Source of the DNA: Medicago truncatula | Lineage: Eukaryota; Streptophyta; Magnoliopsida; Fabales; Fabaceae | Assembly: GCF_003473485.1 (NCBI RefSeq) | Contig: NC_053048.1 | Location: 48,853,755-48,917,754 of the forward strand | DNA length: 64,000 nt | Reading direction: 5' to 3' | Shown: one piece after another, positions 52,063-64,000 of the stretch | How the letters are laid out: each line of letters opens with the position of its first letter | Numbering within the stretch: the stretch's first letter is position 1 | Program-made: the position numbers and the translations under genes | The notes under the pieces: generated by a model | Seen by the model: the letters and a program-made list of their open reading frames with translations, nothing else | Database searches by the model: none | Told to the model about the DNA's origin: nothing

Positions 52063-55000
52063 TGTTATACCCTGTTTTTGGACCTAAAAATACTGGGCCC
52101 AATTTCATTTCAAACTTTGTCAATTATCAAATTTCAAATGCACAGTTCAAATTGTCTCTGCTACGCAGTGATTTCCAATCACAATTTTACTTATGTTTTC
52201 CTTGCATAAAACTTTTCAAAATGTCTTTACTTGTCTTGTAAGTCATTCAAAAGTGTCTCTGGATCGTTACATTGCTTTTTCTACAGTTTATTTCAAAATT
52301 TGCAAAAAGTCATACAGAAGGGTATTTTGGTCATCTCCTGCAGTGGAACCCATTTTCATCCTTGTGACTGTCTCCGAGTCTTTTCAGTTTGTTTTTAAAC
52401 ATTTCATCAGTAAGCCTTATCAAATTCATTTCAAACTTGCATCCGAGTCAGCGTCAAGTCAATTTGAGTCTGTTTAGGTCAATTTTAGCCCTAGGGGCAT
52501 TTTGGTCATTTCACACAAAATTTTGGCATAGAGAGGTTACTTTGAAGTACCTCATTTAGGCCATTGGTTCGTTTTAGTCCGTTTTGTCAATTTTATTTGT
52601 GTTTCGCTTTACGTTTGGTCAAATTACCAATTTTATTTTTATTTTTATTGTTTATATTATTTTTTGCATTTTTGGTCCTCGAAGAGGTCCAAAATTGCAT
52701 TTCAGTCCAGTTTCTTTTCCAATTTTCATTTCAGTCCTTTTTGTCAATTGCAGTTTAGTCCTCAAGTTCTTATTTTTGCAGAAAGGTCCAAAGTTCATTT
52801 TTTAAGTCCAAAGCCGTGCCTCTTTCATACAAGTTCAGATGCCACATGTCAGTTTCCTATTGGTTCCAATGCACACATGTCAGCTATAAAAGCATTAAGT
52901 CAGATTTCAGAAGCAATGATTACACGCCACATCACAAACACTTTCCAATTTTCTTTCCCATTCTCAAAGATCAAAAACTTAACAATTTTCCAGAATCATC
53001 AAGAACATTCAAACCCTAACCGTTTCTGAACCAACTCCAAATCAATCCAAATCAACTCAAATCAACAGAAATCAACACAGAATATTACAAATCAGTACAG
53101 AATCAACAAGATTTTTTGCAATTCTCAGAGATTCCGCATCGAATCTTCATCATCGAATTGAGTTTCTTCGCAATCCAAGGTGAGAATTCGCCATTGACGA
53201 ACTCCAGCACCGATCACGAAGAATTCGAGAGCGTGAAAAGAAGAAGGAAAGAAGCAGAATCTGGACCGGTGAAGAAGAAGAATCACTGATTTATTTTCAG
53301 TTTCAAAACCGGAAATCAACAAGCAAAAGCCAAATCCAAGCGTTTCCGAAGAAACTCAACAGAATCTCCATAAAAAAACTCAGGTAAAACTCAGAACCTC
53401 TTTTCAACAAATAGTATCATAGTTTAAACCTGTAAAAAATCACGTAAGCAAGAAGATCAAAATTTCCAGAATTCAGAGAGAAAACTATAACCGTAAACAT
53501 CAAAACCTAGATCCGTAAGGATCAAAGCTTTGAAAGCAAGAACGAGTACCAGAAGAGCAGCGAACAACGAAACGATGTAGATCTTCAAGGATCTAAACGT
53601 TTTATTTCAAAAAGATCAAAATCAATTTCAAAGTCGTACGACAAATTTCCAGATCTACATCGTTTCAAACTGTATTTGAAAAAATAACTGCTGGGTTCGT
53701 GTTTAGGGTTAAAGGACGAATCAAAATATGCAAGAATCTTTGAAATCTGGAAAATTAGGTCACCGGAAACTGCATGAACTCGCCGGAGAAGATGAAGTTT
53801 CCGGCGGACCTTCAAGGTCTCCGCCGTAGCTTCATCCTCGCCGGCGGCGAGGTTAGAGAGAGTTGGGAGATGAGAGAAGAGAGAAGAACTTAGAGAGAGA
53901 AAGGAAAGTGGAAAATGATTTAAACCGGTCCCCCTTCACTTTTATAGCCAGTGAACCGGACCGGTCCAGAACCGGTCCATTCCCCTTTGGTTCCTGGCCG
54001 TTTGATCTAGGGTTTCAGGATCCTAGATCAATCGTGTGGCTCCTGTACATCCGGACCTTGTAGTTTTGGGCTTTGGTTTGGGCCTAGGTTTCTTGTGCAT
54101 TTCTGTCTCTTGTCTTGCTATTTGCACTATTCTTCTTTGCTATTTGAACCAGTGTTTTGATTAAAAATCTTGATAAATTTCCTAGAAAATCCATGCTTAC
54201 TTCTTGATATTTTCTTGATGTTTTATGGTATTTTTGCATATTGGAAGTGGCAAAATTCTTGTATGATTAATCCATGGCATTTTAATTCTTTCTTGGATTA
54301 TTTCTTATGATTGTTTTTTGTCAATTCTATCATTGATATGTTAATGTGAGGTGCTCATGCCTACAATCCTATGTTGATTTTGCTGCTTTAGATTGATTCA
54401 TGAAACCTTGATTGTATAAGCAATGCATGCATATTCTAGAAAATAATAAAATGCTAATTCTATCTCAAAATTGGTATGAAACTAAGCTTGCTTGTTTCTA
54501 ATGATCATATGATTATAGCTTGAGATAAAAGAAACTATTTCAAACTTGCTATAGCATGAGAATTAGAAGCTACAAATGCCTTAGGTTTCATATCAAAATT
54601 TTAGGGTTTATTATCATTTTATTACTATCTTTGTGGCATTTTATGCGTTTTTGCCTCTTGCTACTCTTTATGCTTTATTTCACTAACAAGTTTATTTCCA
54701 TGTTTCATGCATCTCATTTAGCATTCCCTCCACTTTCTTTAGCTTAGCATTTATTTTTGCAAGTTTTAGTTCATTTAGTGGTGTAATTTGTCATCATTGG
54801 TTTGTAGCTTGGCAAAGGGGCCATAGAATGTATTTAGGCAATTTTTGTAATATGGACTATGGACACTATGACGCACCGACACACACACACTCACCCTAGA
54901 TGTATGCTTAGGATTGTATGCATAGATGTATGGCTAGGATTGCATGATTAGATGAACGCTTAGTTTTGAACACTTAGAAAAAATCCAATTCTTTTTCCAA

Positions 55001-55616
55001 AAATATGCAAATAACCTCACTTGAAAACATTTTTGCAAAAATAAAATAGGAGTCAAAACTCCTTATTTCCCTTTTATTTTCTTAAGTAAAATTTCTAATA
55101 AATCTTAACTATACTTAGACTTCATTTTGAAAAAGCTAATTCCACCTCACTTTTTTTCCAAATCCCATGCCCTTGAGGCCTCTCATCTCTATTCTTCAAA
55201 ATCTCTTTTCAAACTTAAAATCAACCAACAAAAACAAAAACCTTTTTTTGAGAATGAACTACGATCGGTTTTGATCCCTTAAAAGGGTACGTAGGCAATG
55301 AGTCAAAACTCATCCAAGCCGAAATAAAATTAAATTCTACTTCTTCTCACCCCCATTCTTCACTCAAATAAAACTTCTTTTCTTTCAATAAGTAGGCAAT
55401 AAAAATAAAGCGTAGAAATGAACTTAGGAGAACGGTTCTTATGGAATACCATAATCGCTCCGGGTGCTTAACACCTTCCCGTAGTGAAAACGACCCCCGA
55501 ATCTAGAACTTTTTAAGGGTTTTTCTCCTTTTACCCTTCCCAAGAAAAAGAGAGATATCAACGGTCAAAAGGTTCAAGTCCAATTAATGGCTTGGCACCT
55601 AAAAACCATGATAACA
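52063..55616 (+). mobile_element. Solo LTR (3554 bp), probably Ogre/Tat-like Ty3-gypsy
   Basis: The sequence starts TGTTATACCC and ends ...GATAACA, with a perfect 5-bp duplication, tcgtc, at 52058-52062 and 55617-55621. Removing it restores the conserved reading frame YLVGCALF. There are no internal coding domains (gag, RT, integrase), so it is a single LTR left by recombination. The great length and the 3' end (cgacccccgaatct, tcaacggtcaaaagg) recall legume Ogre LTRs; this subfamily call is from memory. Confidence 0.9.
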
Positions 55617-57143
55617 TCGTCGGTTGTGCGTTGTTCACGAACAAAACGAACAGACACATCGACTTGATACATCTTGATTGTATGGCGGACTTGCAGGCGA
55701 TTGAGAAGTGGTCATGGGGAGGGATGGCCTTAGCATACCTGTACGACTATCTAGATGATTCTGTTATTCTGAATAACGGAACGATGGTTGGGAGTACGAC
55801 TCTTTTTATGGTAATAATTTAATATTTATCTTCATTTCTTTATGAATTTATTTTATAATTTTTATTATCATGTTAGATTATTTTTTTCTAACCTAGACTG
55901 CATTTATTTAGGATTTAATTTAAATTTTTCTCTGAAGCTTTTATAATGTATATTATTTATTTGTTGCAGGGATGGATTTTGAAGCATTTGTCAGGTTCGT
56001 ACCCAAGGAAGAAAAACAAGGAGTGGACGTCGAAGAGACCATGTGCTAGGAGATGGCTTGCTAGCAGATGGCATACTGATGTGCACCATTACCGCTTACT
56101 GCTTGATCGCTTAGAGGTGGATGACGTCAGATTTTCTACTTATGGTGATAACAGAGAGATACGTTCTTTTTCAGCTTATTGTCACTTACTCGGGATGGCT
56201 GATGTGCAGGAAGGAGAGGGTGTACCGTCATTTACCTGAGCGGGTAAAGAGGTAGTGTTTCTATGTACAGGATGTTCACAGACATCTGTCATCTGTCGCT
56301 CAGGTGCCTACACATTTGCTGACCACCGTGCTGCAGAACGCTCAGGTGTGGTTCTTCACTACTTGGGGAGATGCGTGTGAGAGACAATGGCATCATGCGC
56401 CTGGCTACATGGCTTGGTATGCCAAAGTCTCACACCCTCGTATTCTACCACCTGGTGAAGGATCTCCTCCCAGGCCGGCGAACGTGGAGCAGATCATAGA
56501 GGAGGTGCATGCCAGGGAGATTTTTGACAGACTGACGATCATCCGGGATGTGGTGAATATAGTTGATGATATTGTGGTCAGGCAAGCCGAGATGACTAAA
56601 GAGGAGATTTTCCAGGAGGTGATGCGGATAGCCGGTACTGGTCGCCCTGCCCTTACGTATCAGATTGCCAGACGACGCAGGGGGTCGAGGCATGCTAGGC
56701 AGTAGGGTTGATTATGATTAAGCTTTTTTTATGTACTTTTTTACTGTGATGATCGTGATGTATAATTATGACATGTTCCGTACATTTTCTTATTTCTATG
56801 ACATTTTCGGACGTACCTTTTATATTATTTCTTGCGTTTCAAATATCATGTTCCTGTTAAGTTTATCCTGTTCTTGTTAAATATTTGATTAGTGACTGGA
56901 AACCAAACATGTTGATCAAGTACTAACTTTTAGTTGGTTTGGAGGCACTGAAAACAGGAAAAATGAGCTACTGCCTGGAAAAAATTCCAAACACGTAACG
57001 ACAGTTAACCACCGTTGAACCTAGTGGCAGTTAACTGTCGGCGGTTTGCATAACGGTAGTTAACTACCGCTGGGGACGTTTAAGTAATTTACTTATGTCA
57101 ATTGGAACTTTTCAATGTCAGAAAAGCAATTTTCCAATGGGTA

Positions 57144-57378
57144 TGGTCCTCGAGACACTTTTTAAACATTAAAAAAAATCAAGTAATTTTTCTTAAAAAT
57201 TTTATATATTTCAATGTTCAATACAACATGTAATTTTATAAAAATACACTTTTTAAAGCACTTAAATAGTGACTCGAATGCACTAGTTGGCATTTACATT
57301 TTTAAATACTATACTTCTTCATGTCCTTAACATAACAAAATTTCCAAAGAAAGAAGTCCTGATTATAAAAAAATATCA
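57144..57378. other. Short intergenic spacer
   Basis: A/T-rich sequence between two elements, with nothing recognised. Confidence 0.5.
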
Positions 57379-58096
57379 CAGGTGGATTCTAGGGTGAGGG
57401 TCCAATTAAGTCCCTCATTGGTGGACCACGAAGGAAATACCGTTAGATTACGCACAATCTTGTTCCATGATCTCTTCCCCTCTCCTTTCTCCTGTCAGGC
57501 TTCCATCAACCTCCAGCCTTCATTTTTCTCATATTGGGGAACCTCTCGCCGTCATCGGAGTATGATTCTTTCTCCCTATTCCATTGATTCTCCTCTCTCC
57601 GTCCAATTAATTATTCTCTTAATTGCTTAAATAAACTTTGGCATGAAATAAAAAATGAAGACGAAGGCTTAATTAATTAGTAGATAATGCATGGCAGTGG
57701 CGTGGAATGGAATTAAATTAGCAATATGTATATCTTGATCCTTGCAACAACACCAAACTACCTAATTGGATTCATCCTTTTCTGAACCAAGCAATATTCA
57801 ATACAAAATTGGAATGCAATATACTACAATTTTCATGAATCGGTGGAGTAGGAGGAAAAATTATGCTCAAGTTATGGTGAGAGGTTATCTGAATTGATAA
57901 AAATGAAGGGTGGGGTGATGGAAGATCAGCGAGTGATAGGAGAAGGGAAGATGTGGGGCAAAATTGTGTGTGACCAAATGTAAAAGTTCTCAATATTATT
58001 TTTAACAAATCGGAACCATTCATTTCATCTAACGGTATTTCCTTCGTGGTCCACCGGTGAGGGACTTAATTGGACCCTCACCCTAGAATCCACCCA
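57379..58096. mobile_element. Foldback element (718 bp) with nearly perfect 65-bp TIRs
   Basis: The left ggtggattctagggtgaggg through gaaataccgttagat is inverted on the right with only a few differences. Low divergence suggests recent activity. The interior is not coding; no clear duplication was seen at the ends. Confidence 0.85.
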
Positions 58097-58591
58097 ACTT
58101 TAGTTATTGTTTAAAGACTTTTTTACCTATAATTTTTTTTGAAGAATTTTTGTACCCATTATTTAATGGTTGTCTTCTTATATTAGTAGAGTTTTCATGT
58201 ACTTTAGTTCATCTCTTGTGTGTACTTCTGCATAATGTTGTTCTTCATATTGTTTTGATTTGATTATTCATGGTTATTTTTCTTGTTCTCTAGACCATCC
58301 ACAACAGAGCACCTTAAATTGGATGTTTAAATGGGTTTCTTGTGTCTACATTATTAATTTTACAGTAATACTTAATAAGCATCAATTTTCTCCAACCCAA
58401 CACCTCAAAAGAAATTATTAAATAGGACTCATAAATAATTTTATATCATTACATTTCAACAAAATTATTTAATTTATTAAGATTTATAAAATAGAACCAA
58501 CATAAAATAGACACATAGGGTGCTTCCATAGCCATCCTTCTCCATAGGCACCCGTTTATTTTACTTCACAATGTGGGTGCCTATTTAAATG
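58097..58591. other. Intergenic, nothing recognised
   Basis: A/T-rich sequence with no gene or bounded repeat. Confidence 0.5.
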
Positions 58592-58600
58592 TGGTGCTAA

Positions 58601-58779
58601 GAGAAATGATATTTGTACAACCACTTTGTGACAATTTTTTGACAACTTTCTATTTCATACTCATATTATGTTTTTATTTTCTCTTCATTTTTCTCTTCAT
58701 TGTTTTTGACCAATAAAAACTGAGAAAAAAGAAGTTGTCATAAAAATTGTTTAAAATAGTTGTTCAAATATCACTACTC
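58601..58779. mobile_element. Mutator-type MITE (179 bp), family A
   Basis: The same terminal repeats as the copy at 2434-2617 (gagaaatgatatttgtacaa, inverse gagtagtgatatttgaacaa) are flanked by a perfect 9-bp duplication, tggtgctaa, at 58592-58600 and 58780-58788. Confidence 0.92.
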
Positions 58780-58945
58780 TGGTGCTAAATAGATTAAGCA
58801 TCCACCATTGTAGATGGTCTTACTAGTCTAAAATTGTCCGCTTTTAATTTGACACAAATTTTTTCATCAATTTGACATTAATATTGTTGGTTAAAATAAA
58901 GTTTTTTTTGAATTAAATTACCACACAACTCATCAAATTTAATAA

Positions 58946-59177
58946 TGTTAAGATAGTTGGAAGTTATGTCGTGTTAATTAAAGTAGTTAAATTTAGTTAG
59001 GTGGTTATAGTTAGTTAACCACTCTAGTTAGTGTCGTGTCGTAGAGAACTATAAACGAGCCATTCCATTGTATCTCGATGATCTTTGATCAAAATGTTTC
59101 TATGTTAATCTTTTTTCTCAATCAAAGCCTTATGGCTCTTTCGTTCCTAATTCTTTGAATTCTCATTTTTCTCAACA
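58946..59177 (+). mobile_element. Solo LTR of a Ty1/copia-like element (232 bp)
   Basis: It starts TGTTAAGATAG and ends TTTCTCAACA, with a perfect 5-bp duplication, aataa, at 58941-58945 and 59178-59182. A TATA-like ctataaacgagcc lies inside. There is no internal domain, so it is a solo LTR. The copia assignment follows from short length and the TGTT...AACA ends. Confidence 0.85.
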
Positions 59178-59182
59178 AATAA

Positions 59183-60691
59183 TAATTGACATTCTTTCGG
59201 TTCTTGTTATATTCGGTACCATTAACTTGTTGTAAGGATATCACTATTTATGCAATATAATAGAAGAGTAATCACAAGAAACTTGTATTGATTTTCAAAT
59301 TAAGTAGTACAATTGATATCCTTAGTGCATAATCAATTTAGGGAAATAGAAAATAGTACCAGAAAAGAGAAGAAAAATTGTCTAAATACAAGTATGGGAG
59401 CCCATTACTCTATAGATACGTCATTACTCTTTCCTTCAAAAAAAAAAAAAAAAAGAGAGATGTCATTACTCTACTAGACCAAAGGGAGAAATAGAATTTT
59501 CATCAATATTTTTTACACCAACCATTGACAATCGTTGTCCTATTTATGCACAATATAAGAAATATTCTTTATTAGAGAATTTCACTCTCTTGCTCTTCAT
59601 TGCTTCGTTGATTCTATGATCACCATCTACTTGTCCATTTGACTTAACCAAACTCTATATATTAAGTGTATTGTCTCATATACTCTTTTGGATCATATCA
59701 CCTATTTTACTAAAATTCACCCTAAAAAAATAGATCATGTAATATCGATTTAGTAAAATATCAAGTCAATAGGTAAAATCATATTAAAATTTCATATACG
59801 CAACAAAAATAAGCATAGAACGCATAATTACAAATAAAAGTAAACTCTCATTTTGGTCCCCGAAAATGTCACTGTTGTCATGCAAACTTTAACATTGCGT
59901 TTGTTAGTAGATAAGAAAGAGAAGTTGTTTACGCTCTAGCAAAGATGGCCATTTGTGAGAGAAAATAAAAGAAGAGAGATAAAAAATGTAAGTGACATTG
60001 GCGAGTCTTGTCCGAGTTGATGAAACCATGCAGCTACTAGTGTACACTATTTATTTTATTTTTTTTAAGTAAGATTCACCGCAGACAGTAGTGATTAAGA
60101 AATAATATTCCTTGCCTTTAATAGCTAATGTAACTTTGGGGTTTGATTACTTGATTAAAGGTTAAATATACGGATATGTGCATCATTTGCCTGTGACACG
60201 TGATGCCCTCTGTGGCTAGTGTTTTATTGTCCTTGCTCTTATCAATTAAAGGCATGCTACATACACTACATACACCATATTTATGCCATGCATCATGATG
60301 TGTAAACAGCATCCTTATGACAAATGTGCTCTATATACAAGGAAGGGTTTACATTGTCACGTGTCATTGTTAAACACTGCTTACTTGGCTCTAATCTGCA
60401 CCGATTAAGTGGTCCCTTCCCTTCCCATACCTTTGGTTCAGAAGTATATGGCATATCAACGGACAACGGTTATATTGGATTTCCTTTTGACCAGCCTAAC
60501 ATGGTACTTGGTAGAGTTATTTAATTTGTAGCCTGGACTTTTTAATTTAATAAAAAATCGTGACTTAAGAAAGTAAATCATAAACCAAATAATGTTCTCT
60601 AGCATGTAGTTGTCAACATTAGATTAGGAGGAGAGGAGGAGAGTATCATGTGCGAGAAACGGAAGCTCCCATTCAACATTTACATTTACAT
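59183..60691. other. Intergenic, nothing recognised
   Basis: A/T-rich sequence with several short open frames and no recognisable domain. Confidence 0.45.
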
Positions 60692-60700
60692 ATTTCTTTT

Positions 60701-61098
60701 GGAAACTTCTACGGTACACTCACAAAATGAGGTGTATCGGTACTCTTTTTTCATAATTTTATAAATTAACGATTATTTTTTATGAAATAAATAGCTTTTA
60801 TCAATATTTATATTTTATAGAACATCATTTCACAAGAAAAAACATCAGTTTATTGTTTATAAGAATCATAGTATTTTTTTTACATATTATCGTAAAATAT
60901 AATCAATATTGAGTGCTAAAAATTAAAAAAAAAATAAAATTATTTCGTTAACACTTTTGATGAATAAGATTTAGTTATTACAAATATAAATGATAGAAAA
61001 TAATATTTTTCTTCAAAAAAATAACTCATTTAACCATTAATTTAAAGAGTGAGTGTACCGATACACTCAAATATATTAGGTGTACCATAGAATTTGCC
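60701..61098. mobile_element. Mutator-type MITE (398 bp), family B
   Basis: Related along most of its length to the element at 5457-5861, with the same ends (ggaaacttctacggtaca, inverse ggcaaattctatggtaca). The flanks share tttctttt at 60693-60700 and 61099-61106. Confidence 0.85.
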
Positions 61099-61106
61099 TT
61101 TCTTTT

Positions 61107-62282
61107 TTATCTTTTTGTATGCGCATTAGCAATGTATATGTTCCAAAGCTTAGGCAACAAATTTTATAAAAAAACTTACGCAACAATAACTTTGAACTCA
61201 AGTGGTTAATAAATTTAAATCAATTGTTTGAGAAAATATGAAACAATTTTTTATTTAACTTTTTTTATTTTCAACTGAATTTTAAGTTACTAAGTCTCAT
61301 TTTCCTAAAAACCATAAAGTTAACATAAAAAAAAATCGGACAATACTTTATAAAAAAATAAAAATAAATTATGTAGCGCTCCTTTAGTTTGAGACTTTTT
61401 GTTTTAAGTACTAGTCTTTAAGTTGCGGATGTCTTCCTCTATTATCATTTATGTTGTAGTATATAGTTGCGCTAGCCACAATTTTTATTTCATAACTATA
61501 GATGAACGACATTCAAGCGTCATCTCACATAATATTATAAATGACTGAATCACTATTTTGGGTTCATAAATTCAAACAATGGCTTCTAAAAGAAGACATT
61601 GTTATATAAAAAAAAGGTAGGTACTCTGGTTATCAATTTTTTTGGATTTGAGAATATAGATTTTAAAAAAATATTAAGAAGAAATAAAAGAGACAACTAC
61701 GGCACATCTATGCGAGTTCTCTCAATATTCAAACGCCGCATATGTTTTATTTTTTTTAACAAAACTAGTTAACAAGGTTTACGATGCAAACATAATGTAA
61801 CAAAAATGATAAATTCGGGTAAAATAAATTTAAAAAGATCAATCCGAAAAAATTGACAAACTTAATATACCACGAGTGTTATTTAGTCAAAAAAGAGTCT
61901 CGTCAATTCTTCTTCTTGTTTTTTTACAAGTGTCTCACCAATTCTTAAATGTTAAATTCAAACCCAAAATTTGCTAGCTATTCCATTTTTATGTTCGGCT
62001 TAAACTTTAGCTTATCAAGTCACGCTCATTTTGTCATCCCTGACGTAGGGGCGGATTCACCTTGAAACATGGTGTGGCACTTGCCACACCAGATTATTCC
62101 CTATTTTTTTTTCTTCCATATAATAAACTTAAACAATTCCTTATATATAATATATGTTGCTACTTTGACATGATTATTTACATGGCCTAGCGGTTTGAGT
62201 TTGCATTGTTGATTGGCTTGTACAGTGTTCAACACTTAGCTGTACCTTTTTTATAAATGTTTTTTTAAAATATTAACATAAA
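61107..62282. other. Intergenic, nothing recognised
   Basis: A/T-rich sequence. No gene, RNA or bounded element identified. Confidence 0.45.
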
Positions 62283-62291
62283 ATAGTTAAC

Positions 62292-63022
62292 ATAAATGAT
62301 AAACAAACACAAAACTTTAGACACAAATACAACACCATATACAACTGTTCACTTATACCATATATTTTATTATTATTATTTTCTCTTCTCTCTTGTCTTT
62401 CTGCAATCCACCTTCTCTCTTGTCTTTCTGCAATCCACCTTCTCTCTTTCTTGCATCCCTATGGTCTCTCTCAGCTTGCTACGGTCATCTACCTTTGAAC
62501 GCCGCCGCAACCTCCGGTCATCTTCCTTTGAACGTCGTTGCAACCTCCACCTATCTCATGTACTATCTGTGTGTGTTTTGTCCCTCGAGTTCTCACTGCT
62601 CTCTCTCCCTCGAGGTTTCTCACAATCAACGGTGACCACGGTCGTCACAGGTTTGATGTCCGGTGTGGTGGTGATCTGAACGGGACTCCGGCGACGAGAG
62701 GGAGAAGATTTCGTCGTCGTCGCGTCCAGATCTGAACGGCTTGATGGTGGCGAGGACGGTGGTAGTTGCCACTAATGAGGACAAATGATTGTGAGGATGC
62801 AGGCTGCGGTGGTGAGGACGACGGCGGGAGAGGAAGGCGGTGGTTTGGAGAATGGTGCTGTCTGTGGTGAGGAACTGAGAGAGAATGCAGAGAAGATGGG
62901 ATTGGGAAGAAGATGGGTCTATGGGATTTGACAAAACTACCCCTTCTTAATGGTGGAAATATCCAAACTACCCATGGTGTCGTATTTGTGTCAAATATTT
63001 TGTGTCTAGTTATCATTACTCA
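62292..63022. mobile_element. Mutator-type element with GC-rich cargo (731 bp), Pack-MULE candidate
   Basis: The left end ataaatgataaac... and inverted right end tgagtaatgataac... pair through gacacaaatac and acaccat. The flanking duplication is atagttaac (62283-62291) versus atagttaat (63023-63031), 8 of 9. The interior at 62460-62900 is far more GC-rich than the surroundings (ggcgacgagagggag, cgtcgtcgtcgcg) and has open frames on both strands, as expected for a captured host exon. A 27-bp tandem (tctcttgtctttctgcaatc) repeats at about 62389-62442. The source gene is unknown. Confidence 0.7.
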
Positions 63023-63031
63023 ATAGTTAAT

Positions 63032-64000
63032 AACAAAATGTGGATTGCTAGGAATCAAACCTTTAATCAATCAAATGAATCAAACATGCTTAAACCAATT
63101 AGCTAAAGACTTTTAAGATGTCAAAATCTCATCTTTTTATATATAAATTAATGGGGTTTGCTACAATAGACCCACTCATTTTCATGAAGATCTATTTTAG
63201 CAACCAACACCTTTTCACTTGGACAAGAATACCCTTGTTTTTGTTTTTTAGACCAATCAAAACTAAAGGATACAAATGTAATTAGCTTTTCTTTTTTATT
63301 TTCTCTTTTTCTTTTCTTCATTATCCCTTCGTATCTCTCCCCTCTTCTTCCGAGTTCTTGTTGGAAGCCCCTTCTCTCACCACTTTCTCGGCCTACAATC
63401 AACAATCACTCGTCTTGAATCATGTTTTCGATTTCTGTTTGACAGAGCTAGAAACTGTTGAAACCCTAAATCTCAAAAGCACAGAGGTTGTCTGATTGAA
63501 CTTCTTAATGCAATCATTGTCGTATAAGATGATCAATATCAAGGGATGGTTGTCAGTATGTAAGGTTGTAATAAAAGACACATATTTAGATTAAATGAGT
63601 CATCAGTGATGTGGATGCCAAATATTAATAATGTACACGTCAAGTGTTATCATATGGTGTCATGTAGTAACGTTAAAGAAACAGAGGATTAAAGTTACAC
63701 GAAAAAATATACCGGGGGCTACAATGAAAACAAGAATGATGTAATTAAAATGCAAAACAATGTTGCAATTTCCCTTTTTTTTCACACAACGACAAAAAAA
63801 GAAACACATAAAATAATTATGACGTGGTTGGAAAGCAAAACAAAGTTGTTCTTCCATGTTTCTTCACTCACCGATAAATAAAGAAACAAATACGCATAAG
63901 AGTGACGTCGTTAGAAAGCAAACCGCAACCGCTATTCTCCATTTTCTCACACAATGACAACGAAAGAAACACATAAAAAGAAGGGTGACAAGGTCATAAT
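63032..64000. other. Intergenic, right edge
   Basis: 63145-63245 carries the inverted relative of the repeat at 23570-23690. The rest is A/T-rich with no gene. Confidence 0.45.

Larger units (their letters stand above)
50901..56705 (+). pseudogene. Plant mobile domain (MAIN-like) pseudogene, split by a solo LTR
   Basis: The pieces 50901-51437, 51748-about 52062, 55617-55810 and 55970-56705 read as a plant mobile domain protein of the MAIN/MAIL family. The joined core across the LTR site, FLLYLVGCALFTNKTNRHIDL, then the WSWGGMALAYLYDYL stretch, PCARRWLASRWHTD and ACERQWHHAPGYMAWY, are its hallmarks. Damage: TAG at 51027-51029 in piece 1; TAG and TGA just before 52035; a frame change near 56220 (MADVQEGEGVPSF versus VYRHLPERVKR); a TAG near 56253; and the 3.55-kb LTR. 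The N-terminal part is acidic and proline-rich. Splice sites flank piece 1 (51438 GT) and pieces 2 and 4 (AG before 51748 and 55970). The protein is not functional here. Confidence 0.85.
50051..57134. mobile_element. Mutator-like element (7.08 kb) carrying a plant-mobile-domain pseudogene
   Basis: The left end gaaagattgcttttttgac and inverted right end gaaaattgcttttctgac start about 145-bp inverted repeats that pair through 'attgaca', 'acgtccccagcgg' and repeated cagttaac palindromes. A 9-bp duplication, caatCggta (50042-50050) versus caatGggta (57135-57143), matches at 8 of 9. No transposase is visible; the cargo is a broken MAIN-like plant mobile domain gene. A later solo LTR (52063-55616) splits it, so the original element was about 3.5 kb. 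Confidence 0.93.

Noticed and set aside
52584..53029. Overlapping open frames inside the solo LTR
   Set aside because: They lie within a region bounded by LTR ends and a 5-bp duplication and have no gag or pol motifs.

Overview
This is plant nuclear DNA, most likely from a legume close to Medicago truncatula. The evidence is AT-rich intergenic sequence, GT-AG introns of plant size, six recognisable plant housekeeping or cell-wall genes, and many short Mutator-type MITEs, tRNA-derived SINEs and LTR remnants of kinds familiar from legumes. The species call is inference; the gene calls rest on the reconstructed proteins. There are no rRNA genes, functional tRNA genes, CRISPR arrays or bacterial operons.

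Gene layout, left to right: (1) a CSLA glucomannan synthase, + strand, 9 coding exons, 8925-13789; (2) an intron-less mitochondrial-type P-class PPR protein, + strand, 15936-18266, convergent with (3) a plastid type II peroxiredoxin (PRXIIE), - strand, 21805-22458; (4) a cytosolic enolase, + strand, 16 exons, 32283-36941; (5) the splicing factor U2AF35, + strand, 5 exons, 39884-42351, with a dead LINE 3' end in its third intron, convergent with (6) a plant-specific HD2-type histone deacetylase/nucleoplasmin-like protein, - strand, 10 coding exons, 44927-49242. Open frames of all six are intact in the reconstructions (531, 776, 217, 444, 327 and 288 aa). The genes work in unrelated processes: wall polysaccharide synthesis, organelle RNA processing, redox defence, glycolysis, splicing and chromatin.

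Everything else is intergenic DNA dominated by mobile elements. Many have boundaries that can be fixed from the sequence by target-site duplications (TSDs). A 7.08-kb Mutator-like element (50051-57134) has long terminal inverted repeats (TIRs) and a 9-bp TSD. It carries a broken plant-mobile-domain (MAIN-like) gene, which is itself split by a 3.55-kb solo LTR (52063-55616, 5-bp TSD). A second Mutator-like element (26125-28443, perfect 9-bp TSD) contains a long internal inverted duplication and sits at the edge of a decayed Ty1/copia fragment, whose LTR region was invaded by a 1.07-kb foldback element. At least eight smaller foldback/MITE elements also have 8-9-bp TSDs, so Mutator-type transposition has been the main shaper of this region.

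The most interesting signals are: the HD2 gene's third intron, which has a textbook U12-type (minor spliceosome) AT-AC structure next to a ~20-nt microexon; the Mutator-like element with a hairpin-forming inverted duplication; the nested plant-mobile-domain Mutator element; and shared GTTAAC-centred palindromes in the ends of several Mutator-like elements.
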